Shown here: piece by piece, positions 55,710-64,000 of the stretch
Layout: the number at the start of each line of letters is the position of its first letter
Numbering within the stretch: the first letter of the stretch is position 1
DNA from: Paracoccus alkanivorans
Lineage (GTDB): Bacteria; Pseudomonadota; Alphaproteobacteria; Rhodobacterales; Rhodobacteraceae
Assembly (NCBI RefSeq): GCF_003697785.1
Contig: NZ_QOKZ01000001.1
Span: 868,001 to 932,000 of the forward strand
Direction of reading: 5' to 3'
Length of the DNA: 64,000 nt
Program-made: the position numbers and the translations under genes
Notes under the pieces: generated by a model
The model's input: only the letters and a program-made list of their open reading frames with translations
The model's database searches: none
Told to the model about the DNA's origin: nothing

Positions 55710-57158
55710 CTATTCCCCGGGGTGTCTCGCGCTGTATCGCAGCAATCTGACCAAGGCGCTTGCTGCTTGGGCGAGTTGTTCCTCCGTGAAACCAGCGTAT
55801 CCGAGCAACAAGCCCTGTGGCGGATCGGGCAGTTTTGCCTGCGTGGACAGAGCACGCAGGCTCAGGCCGTGGGTCGCGCCCTGTGCCGCAAGTTCTTGAT
55901 CGGTAGTCGCCGCGCGCAGCTTTGGGTGCAACGACAGGCACAGATGCATGCCGGTGGCGTCCGGGCGCAGGTCCAACAGGTCGGAGACAGGCGTGAGTTC
56001 TTGCAGCAACCATGCCTGCCTGCGAGCATAGATCCGGCGCATGCGGCGCAGGTGAGTAGCGAATTCACCGCTTTCCATGAAGCTGGCCAGCGCCGGTTGC
56101 GGCAACAGCGAGGCCCGTGCACCGATCGCTGACAGATATGCGCGCACGGGGTTCAGATGCGCCTCGGGCAGGACCAGGTAACCGATTCGCAGGCTGGGAC
56201 TGAGCAGTTTCGAAAAGCTGCCCATATAGACCACCCGCCGCAAACCATCCAGCCCGGCCAACGAGGGCAGGGGCTGGCCCTGATAGCGGAACTCGCTGTC
56301 GTAATCGTCCTCGATGATCAGGCCGTCTTGCGTCTTTGCCCAATGCAGCAGCTCCAGCCGCCGCGCCAGCGGCATGGCGATACCGGTCGGGTAATGCCGC
56401 GACGGGGTGACGACTGCATTGGCTACTCTTTCGGGGATGCGCGTCGATACGAACCCGTTGGTGTCGATGCGCAGTGGAACCGGCCTGAGCCCGGCATGCT
56501 CGATCAGGCGATACAGGGTTGGCCATCCCGGATCCTCCATGGCCAACCGTTGCCCGCGCAGCAGGCCCGCACCACTCAAAATGTCAAAGCCATCCCAGGC
56601 ACCAGCGGTGATCACCACCTGCTCGGGCACGCAATCGAGCCCGCGCCAGGCCGCCAGATGCGCGGCAATGGCCGCGCGCAGCACCAGCCAGCCAAAGGGG
56701 TCAGCCTGCGCGAGAAGGCGCGCTTCGGGCGCCCGCCAGGCGCGTTCAAGATGCCTTGCCCAAGGCCGGTGCGGGAAGGCGGTCTGATCGGGAATGCCGG
56801 GGTGAAACGGCAGAAAAGGGCGGGTCATTTGCGTGGACGGGGCAGGCCGGGATACAGGCGCGACCAGATGCGGCAGATGCTTGGCGATATAGGTGCCGTC
56901 CCCGCGCCGCGCGATGAGGTAGCCTTCGGCGATCAACTGGTCATAGGCAGAAATCACTGTCATCCGCGAAACGCCGAGTTCCCCTGCGAACACGCGGCTG
57001 GCCGGGAGGCGCTGTCCACCATAGTGCCCGGTCAGGACCAGGGCGCGCAAACTTTCGGAAAGCTGCAGATGCAGCGGGTGCTCCGCGATCCGATCCAGTG
57101 TCAATGCCAGAAGCGCGGCATCAAGATTGGACTGGTGATTTTTATCGGTATTGGACAT
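55710..57158 (-). CDS. MocR/PdxR-type regulator: GntR winged helix fused to class I aminotransferase
   Basis: A 482-residue protein with an N-terminal GntR winged helix (LTGHYGGQRLPASRVFAGEL then SRMTVISAYDQL) and an aminotransferase fold with PLP lysine in GSFSKLLSPSLRIGY. ATG at 57158 was chosen; a longer reading would run into the divergent gene. MocR proteins bind PLP or vitamers and control vitamin B6 or GABA genes. It is divergent from a PNPOx-family gene, and an inverted repeat overlaps the two start regions. Confidence 0.9.
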   Translation of the reverse strand: MSNTDKNHQSNLDAALLALTLDRIAEHPLHLQLSESLRALVLTGHYGGQRLPASRVFAGELGVSRMTVISAYDQLIAEGYLIARRGDGTYIAKHLPHLVAPVSRPAPSTQMTRPFLPFHPGIPDQTAFPHRPWARHLERAWRAPEARLLAQADPFGWLVLRAAIAAHLAAWRGLDCVPEQVVITAGAWDGFDILSGAGLLRGQRLAMEDPGWPTLYRLIEHAGLRPVPLRIDTNGFVSTRIPERVANAVVTPSRHYPTGIAMPLARRLELLHWAKTQDGLIIEDDYDSEFRYQGQPLPSLAGLDGLRRVVYMGSFSKLLSPSLRIGYLVLPEAHLNPVRAYLSAIGARASLLPQPALASFMESGEFATHLRRMRRIYARRQAWLLQELTPVSDLLDLRPDATGMHLCLSLHPKLRAATTDQELAAQGATHGLSLRALSTQAKLPDPPQGLLLGYAGFTEEQLAQAASALVRLLRYSARHPGE

Positions 57159-57174
57159 ATCTTTAAATCCAATA
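57149..57174. promoter_or_regulatory. MocR/PdxR candidate operator
   Basis: TATTGGA (57149-57155) and TCCAATA (57168-57174) are inverted repeats with 12 bp between, lying across the MocR start. The site probably serves self-regulation and the divergent PNPOx-like gene. Confidence 0.55.
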
Positions 57175-57218
57175 TGGCAATAGCCATCGGTCATCAATCC
57201 AGTGAACAGGGCCATCCG

Positions 57219-57896
57219 ATGACTGACAGCCTTCCCATCACCAACCGTTCCCGTCTGCGCCGCTCGCATCCGCGCGGGCATTTCGATCGCGAGACCATCA
57301 ACGCCATTCTGGATGCGCAACCGCTGTGTTCGGTCGGCTATGTGATGGAGGGCAAACCCTATGTGACACCGACACTGCAATGGCGCGAGGGCAATCACGC
57401 CTATTGGCATGGCTCATCGGCAAGCCAGGCACTGCGTGCGGGGCGGGACGCCGAGGTCTGCCTCAGCGTTTCGATCCTCGATGGATTCGTGCTGGCGCGC
57501 TCGGGCTTTCATCATTCGGTCAATTCGCGTTCGGTGACGTTGTTCGGCACGGCCTTTAAGGTCGAAGACCCGGTCGAGAAACTGGCCAAGCTTACCCGCT
57601 TCGTGAACGGCCTTTTCCCCGGTCGTTATGCGGACCTGCGCCCGGATACGGCGCAGGATCTCAAGGCGACCACCCTGCTGGGCCTGAAAATCGAAGAGGG
57701 TAGCGCCAAGATCCGCAGCGGCGGACCAAATGACGAGGAAGCGGACTATGCCCTACCCATCTGGGCTGGCGTGATTCCCGTCCAAACCGAAATTGGCGCC
57801 CCAATTCCCGATCCGCGCAACCTGGACGGCGTTGCCATGCCAGAACACGTTCGGGAATTCAAACTCGGTAGCGCTTACGGCAAAAAGCAGGAGTGA
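57219..57896 (+). CDS. Pyridoxamine 5'-phosphate oxidase-family flavin protein
   Basis: A 225-residue FMN-binding split-barrel protein with RGHFDRETINAILDAQPLCS near 19-38 and FGTAFKVEDP near 107-116, the pattern of PNPOx-like proteins paired with MocR regulators. It may act on pyridoxal compounds. ATG at 57219 is likely, although AGG spacing is weak and an ATG at 57174 is possible. Its last bases overlap the 3' end of the GlxA pseudogene. Confidence 0.85.
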   Translation: MTDSLPITNRSRLRRSHPRGHFDRETINAILDAQPLCSVGYVMEGKPYVTPTLQWREGNHAYWHGSSASQALRAGRDAEVCLSVSILDGFVLARSGFHHSVNSRSVTLFGTAFKVEDPVEKLAKLTRFVNGLFPGRYADLRPDTAQDLKATTLLGLKIEEGSAKIRSGGPNDEEADYALPIWAGVIPVQTEIGAPIPDPRNLDGVAMPEHVREFKLGSAYGKKQE

Positions 57897-59032
57897 CAGG
57901 CCGCATCGGAGCATGATGACGAGCGGTGAAAGGCCGGTATGAGCCGTCCAGAGCGCTTAGGCATGAGTCGGCTCGTAGCCTGAACCAGCTGCCCCGCGGT
58001 GACGATCCGGTGATGCGGAACCGCGTCTGTGCCGTAGCAACGCCGCCATTTCGCGGGTGTGATGCCTGCCAGCCGGCAGAATAACCGGCTGAAATGGGCC
58101 GGGTCGGCATAGCCGATCTTGGTTGCCATGGCCTCTACCGATATCCTTGTTGTCTCCAACAAATGTTTCGCCTCTTCGACACGTAAGGCATGGACATAAT
58201 CGATGGGCGAGTAACCTGTAGCCTGGCGAAACCGGCGCTTGAAGGTGCGGTCATGAAGGCCTGATTGCCTGGCCATCTGCGCCACGGGATTCGGCTAAGC
58301 GTAGTTTTCAGAGATCCACAGCTGGGCTTTGTGGATCGCATGATCCTCATGCTGGCGCGGTGTCGCCATCGCCGAGAACGGAAGCTGACCCATGCCGCGC
58401 TCTCCGATGACGAACAGTCGCGCAATGCGGGCAGCCTCAAGCGCACCGCAGAACCGGCCGACAAGGTAGAGCGCCAGATCCTGCCACGAGGATGCCCCGC
58501 CGGACGTAATCAACCTGCCGTCATGGTCACCGTCACACAGGATGCGTTCGGGGCGAAACCGGATCGCGGGATAGCGATCCCGAAAGATCGCAGCGGTCGC
58601 CCAGTGCGAGGTCGCTTCCCGGCCATCGAGCAGACCCGCCTCCGCCAGGACCAGCGCGCCGCTGCAGGTCGAGCAGAGAACCGCGCCGGCCTCGAATTAG
58701 CCGCGCAGCCAAGCGGTCTCGGGATCCCACCGGCCTTCCGGGGACTCTCCGGGCTGTAGCTCCGCGTCGCAAATGATGATCAGGCTGGCCTTCTCCACTT
58801 TCGCGATCGAGCTATGGGGGGTCAGGGGAATTCCGACAGAGGATACGAACGGGTCAGCGCCGCGAGCGACGATTTTCGGCTCAAACCGGGCGGCAATATC
58901 CGGCCGGGCTCCAGCTCCCCCTGCGGCCCGCAGAACTTCGAAAAGTCCGTAGGGCGCCATTGGTCCGGTCTCGGGCTGGACCAGAATACTCACATCGACA
59001 ATTGGCGGGGCGGCTGACGTATCTGTGCGCAT
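57875..59032 (-). pseudogene. GlxA-type AraC-family regulator with two in-frame stops
   Basis: One frame covers a DJ-1/PfpI-like N-terminal domain and a C-terminal AraC DNA-binding domain (GYSPIDYVHALRVEEAKHLL then KIGYADPAHFSRLF), but TAA at 58697-58699 and TAG at 58295-58297 break it. Remaining protein pieces cannot be a single product. Without the two stops it would be about 385 residues, normal for the GlxA family. The adjacent hydrolase also carries a stop. Confidence 0.8.
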
Positions 59033-59142
59033 AGAACCAGTTTGTCATATTTGGACAGTTTCTGTCCATTATCGATCTGAGTGGATGATTGATCCGTGGC
59101 GCCCTGAAACCATCCAACGCCAACCGGGATGAGGGAAAAGTC

Positions 59143-60048
59143 ATGACTGACCGAAACAGCGAAACCGCAGTCGCGACGCCAACGCGTTGTGATCTGCTGC
59201 AATCCATCGCGATGCTGGGCATGGCGACTTCCGCCGGTTAGGCATTTCCCACGCCGCCTTCTGCCAATGAAGGAACCATCGAAATAAATGAACGCGTCAT
59301 CAAGAGCGACGATGTGGAAATAGCCACAGAGGCGTTTGGCGACCCATCCCATCAACCTGTTCTTCTGATCATGGGCTTCATGGCGTCGATGCTGTGGTGG
59401 CCGGAGGCGTTCTACCGGCAGCTTGCAGCCCAGAATTTCCATGTCATCCGCTATGACAACCGCGACACCGGCTTGTCGACCTTCTACGAACCGGGCAGCC
59501 CGCCCTATACGATGGATGACATGGCCGAGGACACCATGCGTGTTCTGGACGGGTATGAGATTGACAGCGCTCAACTGGTCGGCATGTCGATGGGCGGCAT
59601 GATCGCCCAGATTGCCGCAATCAAACATCTCGGGCGTGTCCGGACATTGACACTCATCTCCACCACGCCCGTGGGCATGGACACATCCGCGCTGCCCCAG
59701 GCCAGCAGCGCCTATATGGAACATGCTGCGGAAGGGGAAATCATCGATTGGAGCGATCACTCCCAGGTGATTGATTTCATTGTCAAGGACACCAGGATGA
59801 TCGCCGGGACCGCGCATCCCTACGACGAGGCGCGTGCGCGCGATCTTGTTGAGCACGATGTCAAGCGTGCTAGAAACTTCATCAGTGCCACCAATCACTT
59901 TGCCCTCGGGGCTGGAGCGGACTGGACCGGTAAGCTCGCTGACCTGGAAATGCCGCTTCTTGTCATTCACGGCCCGGCCGATCCGATCTTCCCGATCGAG
60001 CTTGGCAGTTCACTCGTCACTCTTATGCGGCCGCCCAGACCTGATTGA
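59143..60048 (+). pseudogene. Alpha/beta hydrolase gene with nonsense codon in the signal region and truncated end
   Basis: From ATG 59143 (GAGGGAAAAG upstream) the reading gives a Tat-like leader with RCDLLQSIAMLGMATSAG, then TAG at 59239-59241, then an alpha/beta hydrolase (GMSMGGMIAQIAA nucleophile elbow, IRYDNRDTGLST). The last part reads PADPIFPIELGSSLVTL and stops where the family continues with the catalytic His (such as GHGPH), so the 3' end is lost. It is divergent from the broken GlxA gene. 60049-60281 shows no recognised gene. Confidence 0.75.
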
Positions 60049-60281
60049 GGATTCTCGCGGCGATCTCGGCCTTGTCCTGGGGCAGGAAGCGGCCGTATCC
60101 GATCGCAGGCACCTGACCAGTCGTCCTGCTGGGTTCCACCTTGAAATCCGATCCACACTCTGTACCAGGATATCCGGCACAACCCTTGAACCTGCATACA
60201 GCAGGATGGGTTGCCCTGTTTCAAGCGGATATGATTCTAGTTATACCCGCCCCATAACTTCTGCATACGCATGAATATCGC

Positions 60282-61583
60282 TCAACTTCGGTCTCGTCTC
60301 GCGACGCCGTCGGCTTCTTTGGATTGGCCGGATGAAGGTTTGTTTTCCTTTTGGGTGATCAGCCGTGCGGAATTTTGTCGCGACAAGAAACTCCAGAGCC
60401 AATTCAGGGACACGAACAAACGCGACCGCGCTCCGATCAGAAAATAGATATGAGCAATTCCCCAAACCCACCACGCAAGCAAACCTTTCATCTGAAAGCG
60501 ACCGTATTCGATCACTGCTGCATTCCGTCCGACGGTGGCAAGGTTACCCATGTTGCGATACCTAAAACGGCCGGGTGGCTTCGCGCCTGTCAGTCGCGCA
60601 CGGATTGTACGGGCGGCATGGCGGCCTTGTTGTTTGGCTGCGGGAGCCACGCCGGGAACCAGCTGACCGTCGCTTTCGACATGCGCAGTATCACCCAGCA
60701 CGAAAATCGAGGGGTCACCAGGCAGTGTCAGGTCGTCATTCACGATCACACGGCCAGCATGATCTGCCTTCGCATGCAACCAGTCCTTGGCCGGCGACGC
60801 CTGGACACCGGCTGCCCAGATCACCGTACGCGCCGGTAAGAATGCATCCCCAAGGACGATTCCGTCGCTTGTGCATTCAGTGACAGGCGTGCCCGTCTTG
60901 ACTTCGACGCCCCTCCGCGTGAGGGCATTCGATGCGTAAGCCGACAACTTCTCGCCGAAGGCCGGGAGAATGCGTGGCCCCGCTTCAATCAACATCACTT
61001 TCGCACGGCGCGTGTCGCTACGGCGGAATTCACCGGGAAGGATGCGATGGGCCAATTCGGCGATAATCCCGACCAGCTCGACACCCGTCGGCCCCGCTCC
61101 GATAACCGCAAAGGTCAACTGTGCGTCGCGTTCCGCTTCATCTTCGCTCATTTCCGCGCGCTCGAACGCCAGAAGGAGCCTGCGCCGGACGGTTGTCGCG
61201 TCCTCCAATGTCTTCAATCCCGGTGCATTCTCCTCCCAGTGATCCTTGCCGAAATATGCGTGACGCACACCGGTTGCGATAACCAGACTGTCATAGGGAA
61301 CCCGGATACCGTGAGGCAGAATTACTTCGCGGGCATCACGATCAACACCATCCACCTTTCCCAGCAAGGTCGTCACGTCCTTTCGATCCCGTAGCAACGA
61401 CCGGATCGGCCAGGCGATGTCGGAGGTGGCAAGCATGCTTGTCGCAACCTGGTAGAGCAGCGGCTGAAACAGATGATGATTGCGCTGGTCGATCACTGTA
61501 ATGTCGCAATCGACACCCCTCAGGCCGTGCGCAACCGTCAGCCCGGCGAACCCCGCTCCGACAATGACGATGCGATGCTTCAT
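60282..61583 (-). CDS. ndh: Type II NADH dehydrogenase (NDH-2)
   Basis: A 433-residue two-Rossmann flavoprotein: FAD site IVGAGFAGLTVAHGL (residues 6-20), NAD site IGAGPTGVELVGIIAEL near 159-175, and the second FAD motif FVLGDTAH. The C-terminal hydrophobic stretch (LLAWWVWGIAHIYFLIGA) anchors it at the membrane. It oxidises NADH to quinone without proton pumping. It stands alone, 108 bp after the sulfhydrylase gene on the same strand. Confidence 0.9.
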   Translation of the reverse strand: MKHRIVIVGAGFAGLTVAHGLRGVDCDITVIDQRNHHLFQPLLYQVATSMLATSDIAWPIRSLLRDRKDVTTLLGKVDGVDRDAREVILPHGIRVPYDSLVIATGVRHAYFGKDHWEENAPGLKTLEDATTVRRRLLLAFERAEMSEDEAERDAQLTFAVIGAGPTGVELVGIIAELAHRILPGEFRRSDTRRAKVMLIEAGPRILPAFGEKLSAYASNALTRRGVEVKTGTPVTECTSDGIVLGDAFLPARTVIWAAGVQASPAKDWLHAKADHAGRVIVNDDLTLPGDPSIFVLGDTAHVESDGQLVPGVAPAAKQQGRHAARTIRARLTGAKPPGRFRYRNMGNLATVGRNAAVIEYGRFQMKGLLAWWVWGIAHIYFLIGARSRLFVSLNWLWSFLSRQNSARLITQKENKPSSGQSKEADGVARRDRS

Positions 61584-61691
61584 AGCGGATATCCCCTGTA
61601 CATCATGACCGTTCTATCCGTGTGGTGTTTCAAGGGTGATCCAAGACCAGTGGCGGCTCCGGGAACCTGTCGGTCTCCATTCCGGCCCCCG

Positions 61692-62978
61692 CTACCCTGT
61701 CGCCTTGGCCAAGGCCCGATCCAGATCGGCGATCAGGTCGTCGGGATTCTCAATCCCGATGGACAGGCGCACGAGTTCCGGCGCCGCCCCAGCGGCACGC
61801 TGCTGATCCTCGGTCAACTGCCGGTGGGTGGTAGAGGCCGGATGAATTACCAGCGACCGCGCATCGCCCAGATTGGCGACATGGCTGAACAGCTCAAGGG
61901 CATCGACCAGCTTGACCGCCGCCTCGTAACCGCCCTTGATCGAGAAATTGAACAACGATCCCGCGCCTTTGGGATACAGTCGCTTCGCGGTTCCGTTCCA
62001 CGGTGAGGATGCAAGCCCGGCATAGGTAACTGAAGTCACGCGCGGGTCACCCTCCAGCCATTGCGCAACCTTCTCGGCGTTTTCGACATGCCGGGGCATG
62101 CGCAGCGCCAGCGTCTCGATCCCCATCAGCGTGTAATGCGCGCCCTGCGGGTTCATCGTCATGCCCAGATCGCGAAGTCCAATGGCGATGCCATGGAAGG
62201 TAAAGGCCAAGGCGCCGAAGGTCTCGTGAAATTTCAAGCCGTGATAGGCAGGCTCGGGTTCGGACAACGAGGGGAACTTGCCATTTGCGGACCAGTCGAA
62301 CTTGCCGCTATCGACCACGGCACCCCCGGTCACGGTGCCATTTCCGGTCATGAACTTGGTCAGCGAATGGACGACGAGGGTCGCGCCCATCTCGAGCGGC
62401 CGGCACAGGTAGGGGGTTGCCAGCGTATTGTCGACGATCAGCGGAATGCCTGCCGCATCGGCAATCTTGGCAACCTCTGGAATGTCGGTGACATAACCGC
62501 CCGGATTGCTGATCGATTCGCAGAAGACGGCGCGGGTGTCATCGTCGATGGCGGCGCGAAGGGCGTCTGTATCGTCCAAATCGACGAATTTTGCCGACCA
62601 GCCAAAGCGTCGGATGGCATGGCTGAACTGCGTGACAGTGCCACCATAGAGCCGGGTCGAAGCGACGATGTTCTTGCCCGGCCCCATCAGGGGAAACAGC
62701 GCAAGGATCTGCGCCGCGTGCCCCGACGAGCAACAGACTGCGCCTGCGCCTCCCTCCAGTGCCGCAACCCGGTTCTGCAATGCCGCTACAGTCGGGTTGG
62801 TCAGCCGCGAATAGATATAGCCGACCTCTTCCAGATTGAAGAGCCGGGCGGCGTGATCCACGTCGCGGAACTGGTAGGACGTGGTCTGATAGATCGGCGT
62901 CTGTCGAGCACCGGTGACCGGATCCGGCTCGGTGCCCGCATGGACTGTCAGCGTATCAAGTGATTGATCCTGTGCCAT
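61692..62978 (-). CDS. metY: O-acetylhomoserine sulfhydrylase (aminocarboxypropyltransferase)
   Basis: A 428-residue PLP enzyme of the Cys/Met metabolism family: SSGHAAQILALFPL near 86-99 and PLP lysine in HSLTKFMTGNGTVTGG. It makes homocysteine from O-acetylhomoserine and sulfide. AGGAGAATACT precedes ATG at 62978, and upstream in-frame starts were rejected. A hairpin in its leader at 63036-63058 may regulate it. Confidence 0.92.
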   Translation of the reverse strand: MAQDQSLDTLTVHAGTEPDPVTGARQTPIYQTTSYQFRDVDHAARLFNLEEVGYIYSRLTNPTVAALQNRVAALEGGAGAVCCSSGHAAQILALFPLMGPGKNIVASTRLYGGTVTQFSHAIRRFGWSAKFVDLDDTDALRAAIDDDTRAVFCESISNPGGYVTDIPEVAKIADAAGIPLIVDNTLATPYLCRPLEMGATLVVHSLTKFMTGNGTVTGGAVVDSGKFDWSANGKFPSLSEPEPAYHGLKFHETFGALAFTFHGIAIGLRDLGMTMNPQGAHYTLMGIETLALRMPRHVENAEKVAQWLEGDPRVTSVTYAGLASSPWNGTAKRLYPKGAGSLFNFSIKGGYEAAVKLVDALELFSHVANLGDARSLVIHPASTTHRQLTEDQQRAAGAAPELVRLSIGIENPDDLIADLDRALAKATG

Positions 62979-63035
62979 AGTATTCTCCTGGTCGATACTA
63001 CCACAGCCTATGTCTGACCCGGCAGGAACAGCAAT

Positions 63036-63058
63036 CCGGAATAGGTGGCACATTCCGG
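63036..63058 (-). promoter_or_regulatory. Leader hairpin upstream of metY
   Basis: CCGGAAT (63036-63042) and ATTCCGG (63052-63058) form a 7-bp stem with a 9-base loop in the 160 bp leader of metY. No known SAM riboswitch consensus was recognised. It could be an attenuator or a terminator-like element of the convergent region. Confidence 0.4.
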
Positions 63059-63139
63059 GCCAAGAAATCCACATGCTCCATATGGATCCAAACCCTAGAC
63101 AACGGTGAGTGCGTAGCTCCATATCGAGCCACCCGCCGA

Positions 63140-64000
63140 TCACTCGCCCGCTGGAAGCCCCACCCCACCCGAGGATGCCGCGCTGAGCGCCACGAAATTC
63201 AACGCCTGCTCGCGAACGGCATTGGCAAGGCTCTGACGCGCCTCGAGAAGTGTGCGTTCGGCATCGAGAACCGGGAAGAAATCCGCATCGCCCAGTTCAT
63301 AGGAGGTCTGGGCCAGATCAACCGCTTCGCGCGCATTCTCGACCAGGCGCGATTGCGCATCGACCGCGCGGGCGTCGCGATTATAGCCGGCAAGGGCGTT
63401 CTCGACCTCTTCCACAGCGTTCAGAACTGCGGATTGCCATGCCAACCGCGCCTGCTCGGCCCGGGCCTGTGCAGCCGAAAGCTGGGCCTGATTGGCGGCA
63501 TTGAACAGCGGCACGGAGATTTGCGGGCCGAAACCCCAGGTCTTCATACTGCCCGCCCGGCCCAGGTCGACCGGTGTCACATTGCCCGTCAGCGTGAGCC
63601 GGGGATAGAAGGCCGCCCGCGCCTCGCCCACCGCCGCGACGGCGGCCGCCAGGTTACGCTCGGCCACGCGGACATCCGGGCGGACCCGGACGACATCGGC
63701 GGGAACGCCGACGCTGGCGCGATAGCGGGCGCGCGGCTGGCCCCCGCCCTTCCGCAGGCGCGCCGCCACATCGGCGCTGCGGCTTGCGGTCAGCGTGGCC
63801 AGCCTGTTGACCGACTGATCATAGCCCGCTTCCAGCGCGGGCAGCGCGGCCTCGGCCTGTGTCACGAGCTGCTCGGCCTGCAGGACCTCGATACGCGAGA
63901 CGCTGCCAAGCAGATCCTGCTCGCGGGTCAGGGTCAGCGTCCGCTTGCGGCTTTCCAGGCTTTGCCGGGTCAGGGCCGCGGCTTCCTGGTAATAGCGCGC
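63140..64000 (-). CDS. RND efflux outer-membrane factor (TolC/NodT type), partial
   Basis: The last 286 codons of an outer-membrane efflux protein; the gene continues beyond the right edge. It is largely alpha-helical coiled coil (TRQSLESRKRTLTLTREQ) with the hallmark VRPDVRVAERNLAAAVAAVG and AFYPRLTLTG. It works with an inner-membrane RND pump and membrane fusion protein expected outside the window. Confidence 0.9.
   Translation of the reverse strand, partial: ARYYQEAAALTRQSLESRKRTLTLTREQDLLGSVSRIEVLQAEQLVTQAEAALPALEAGYDQSVNRLATLTASRSADVAARLRKGGGQPRARYRASVGVPADVVRVRPDVRVAERNLAAAVAAVGEARAAFYPRLTLTGNVTPVDLGRAGSMKTWGFGPQISVPLFNAANQAQLSAAQARAEQARLAWQSAVLNAVEEVENALAGYNRDARAVDAQSRLVENAREAVDLAQTSYELGDADFFPVLDAERTLLEARQSLANAVREQALNFVALSAASSGGVGLPAGE

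Noticed and set aside
60049..60281. Transposase or integrase end after the broken hydrolase
   Set aside because: No domain or motif could be recognised in any frame.

Overview
The window looks like one replicon segment of a metabolically versatile alphaproteobacterium, most likely Rhodobacteraceae and Paracoccus-like. This is inferred from the high GC content, the tightly packed catabolic operons with ATGA start/stop overlaps, a trimethylamine (TMA) to TMAO to formaldehyde module of the kind found in marine and methylotrophic Rhodobacteraceae, and decayed insertion sequences. No rRNA, tRNA or CRISPR array was seen.

Region 1 (1-23.9 kb) is the most striking part. It holds two neighbouring sugar or polyol catabolic clusters. 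The first has E1 alpha and the start of E1 beta of a thiamine-diphosphate dehydrogenase, a SAF-type NAD(P) oxidoreductase, a GlpD-like flavoprotein, a zinc alcohol dehydrogenase, a PfkB kinase, a ribose-type ABC importer and a SorC regulator. The second is a single ten-gene minus-strand run (12568-22720): binding protein, ATPase, permease, E1 alpha, E1 beta, an AcoC-like E2 fused to an alpha/beta hydrolase, an AhpD/CMD protein, an FGGY kinase and two SDRs. A divergent SorC regulator faces it. The layout suggests uptake, phosphorylation and oxidation of a sugar, followed by thiamine-dependent cleavage of an acetoin-like C-C bond to an acyl-CoA. The substrate is not known.

Region 2 (23.9-25.4 kb) is an IS graveyard with IS110 and IS5 transposase remnants. 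Region 3 (25.4-35.2 kb) has an HxlR/VOC/DUF899 group, then an operon-like series: serine-acetyltransferase-like protein, VOC protein, M20 amidohydrolase, LysR, 3-hydroxyisobutyrate-dehydrogenase-like enzyme, aldehyde dehydrogenase and a DUF3100 membrane pair. It ends in a decayed GST gene.

Region 4 (36-43.4 kb) is the methylated-amine module: a divergent Amt-like protein lacking the twin histidines, a 43-residue transporter small subunit, an SSS symporter, TMAO demethylase (tdm) and trimethylamine monooxygenase (tmm). A FadR-type palindrome lies in front of tmm. Region 5 (44-50.5 kb) has an exported hypothetical protein, an MDR oxidoreductase overlapping a proline-racemase-family protein with Ser/Thr in place of both catalytic cysteines, a GFA protein, LysR, and an Lrp/AsnC regulator divergent from a nucleoside-recognition (Gate) membrane protein.

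Region 6 (51-64 kb) is a mosaic: DUF6152/DUF6644 pair, integrase remnant, MFS and FMN reductase with a divergent LysR, a PdxR/MocR-type regulator divergent from a PNPOx-like protein, two adjacent broken genes (a GlxA-type regulator and an alpha/beta hydrolase), type II NADH dehydrogenase, O-acetylhomoserine sulfhydrylase and a partial outer-membrane efflux protein running off the edge.
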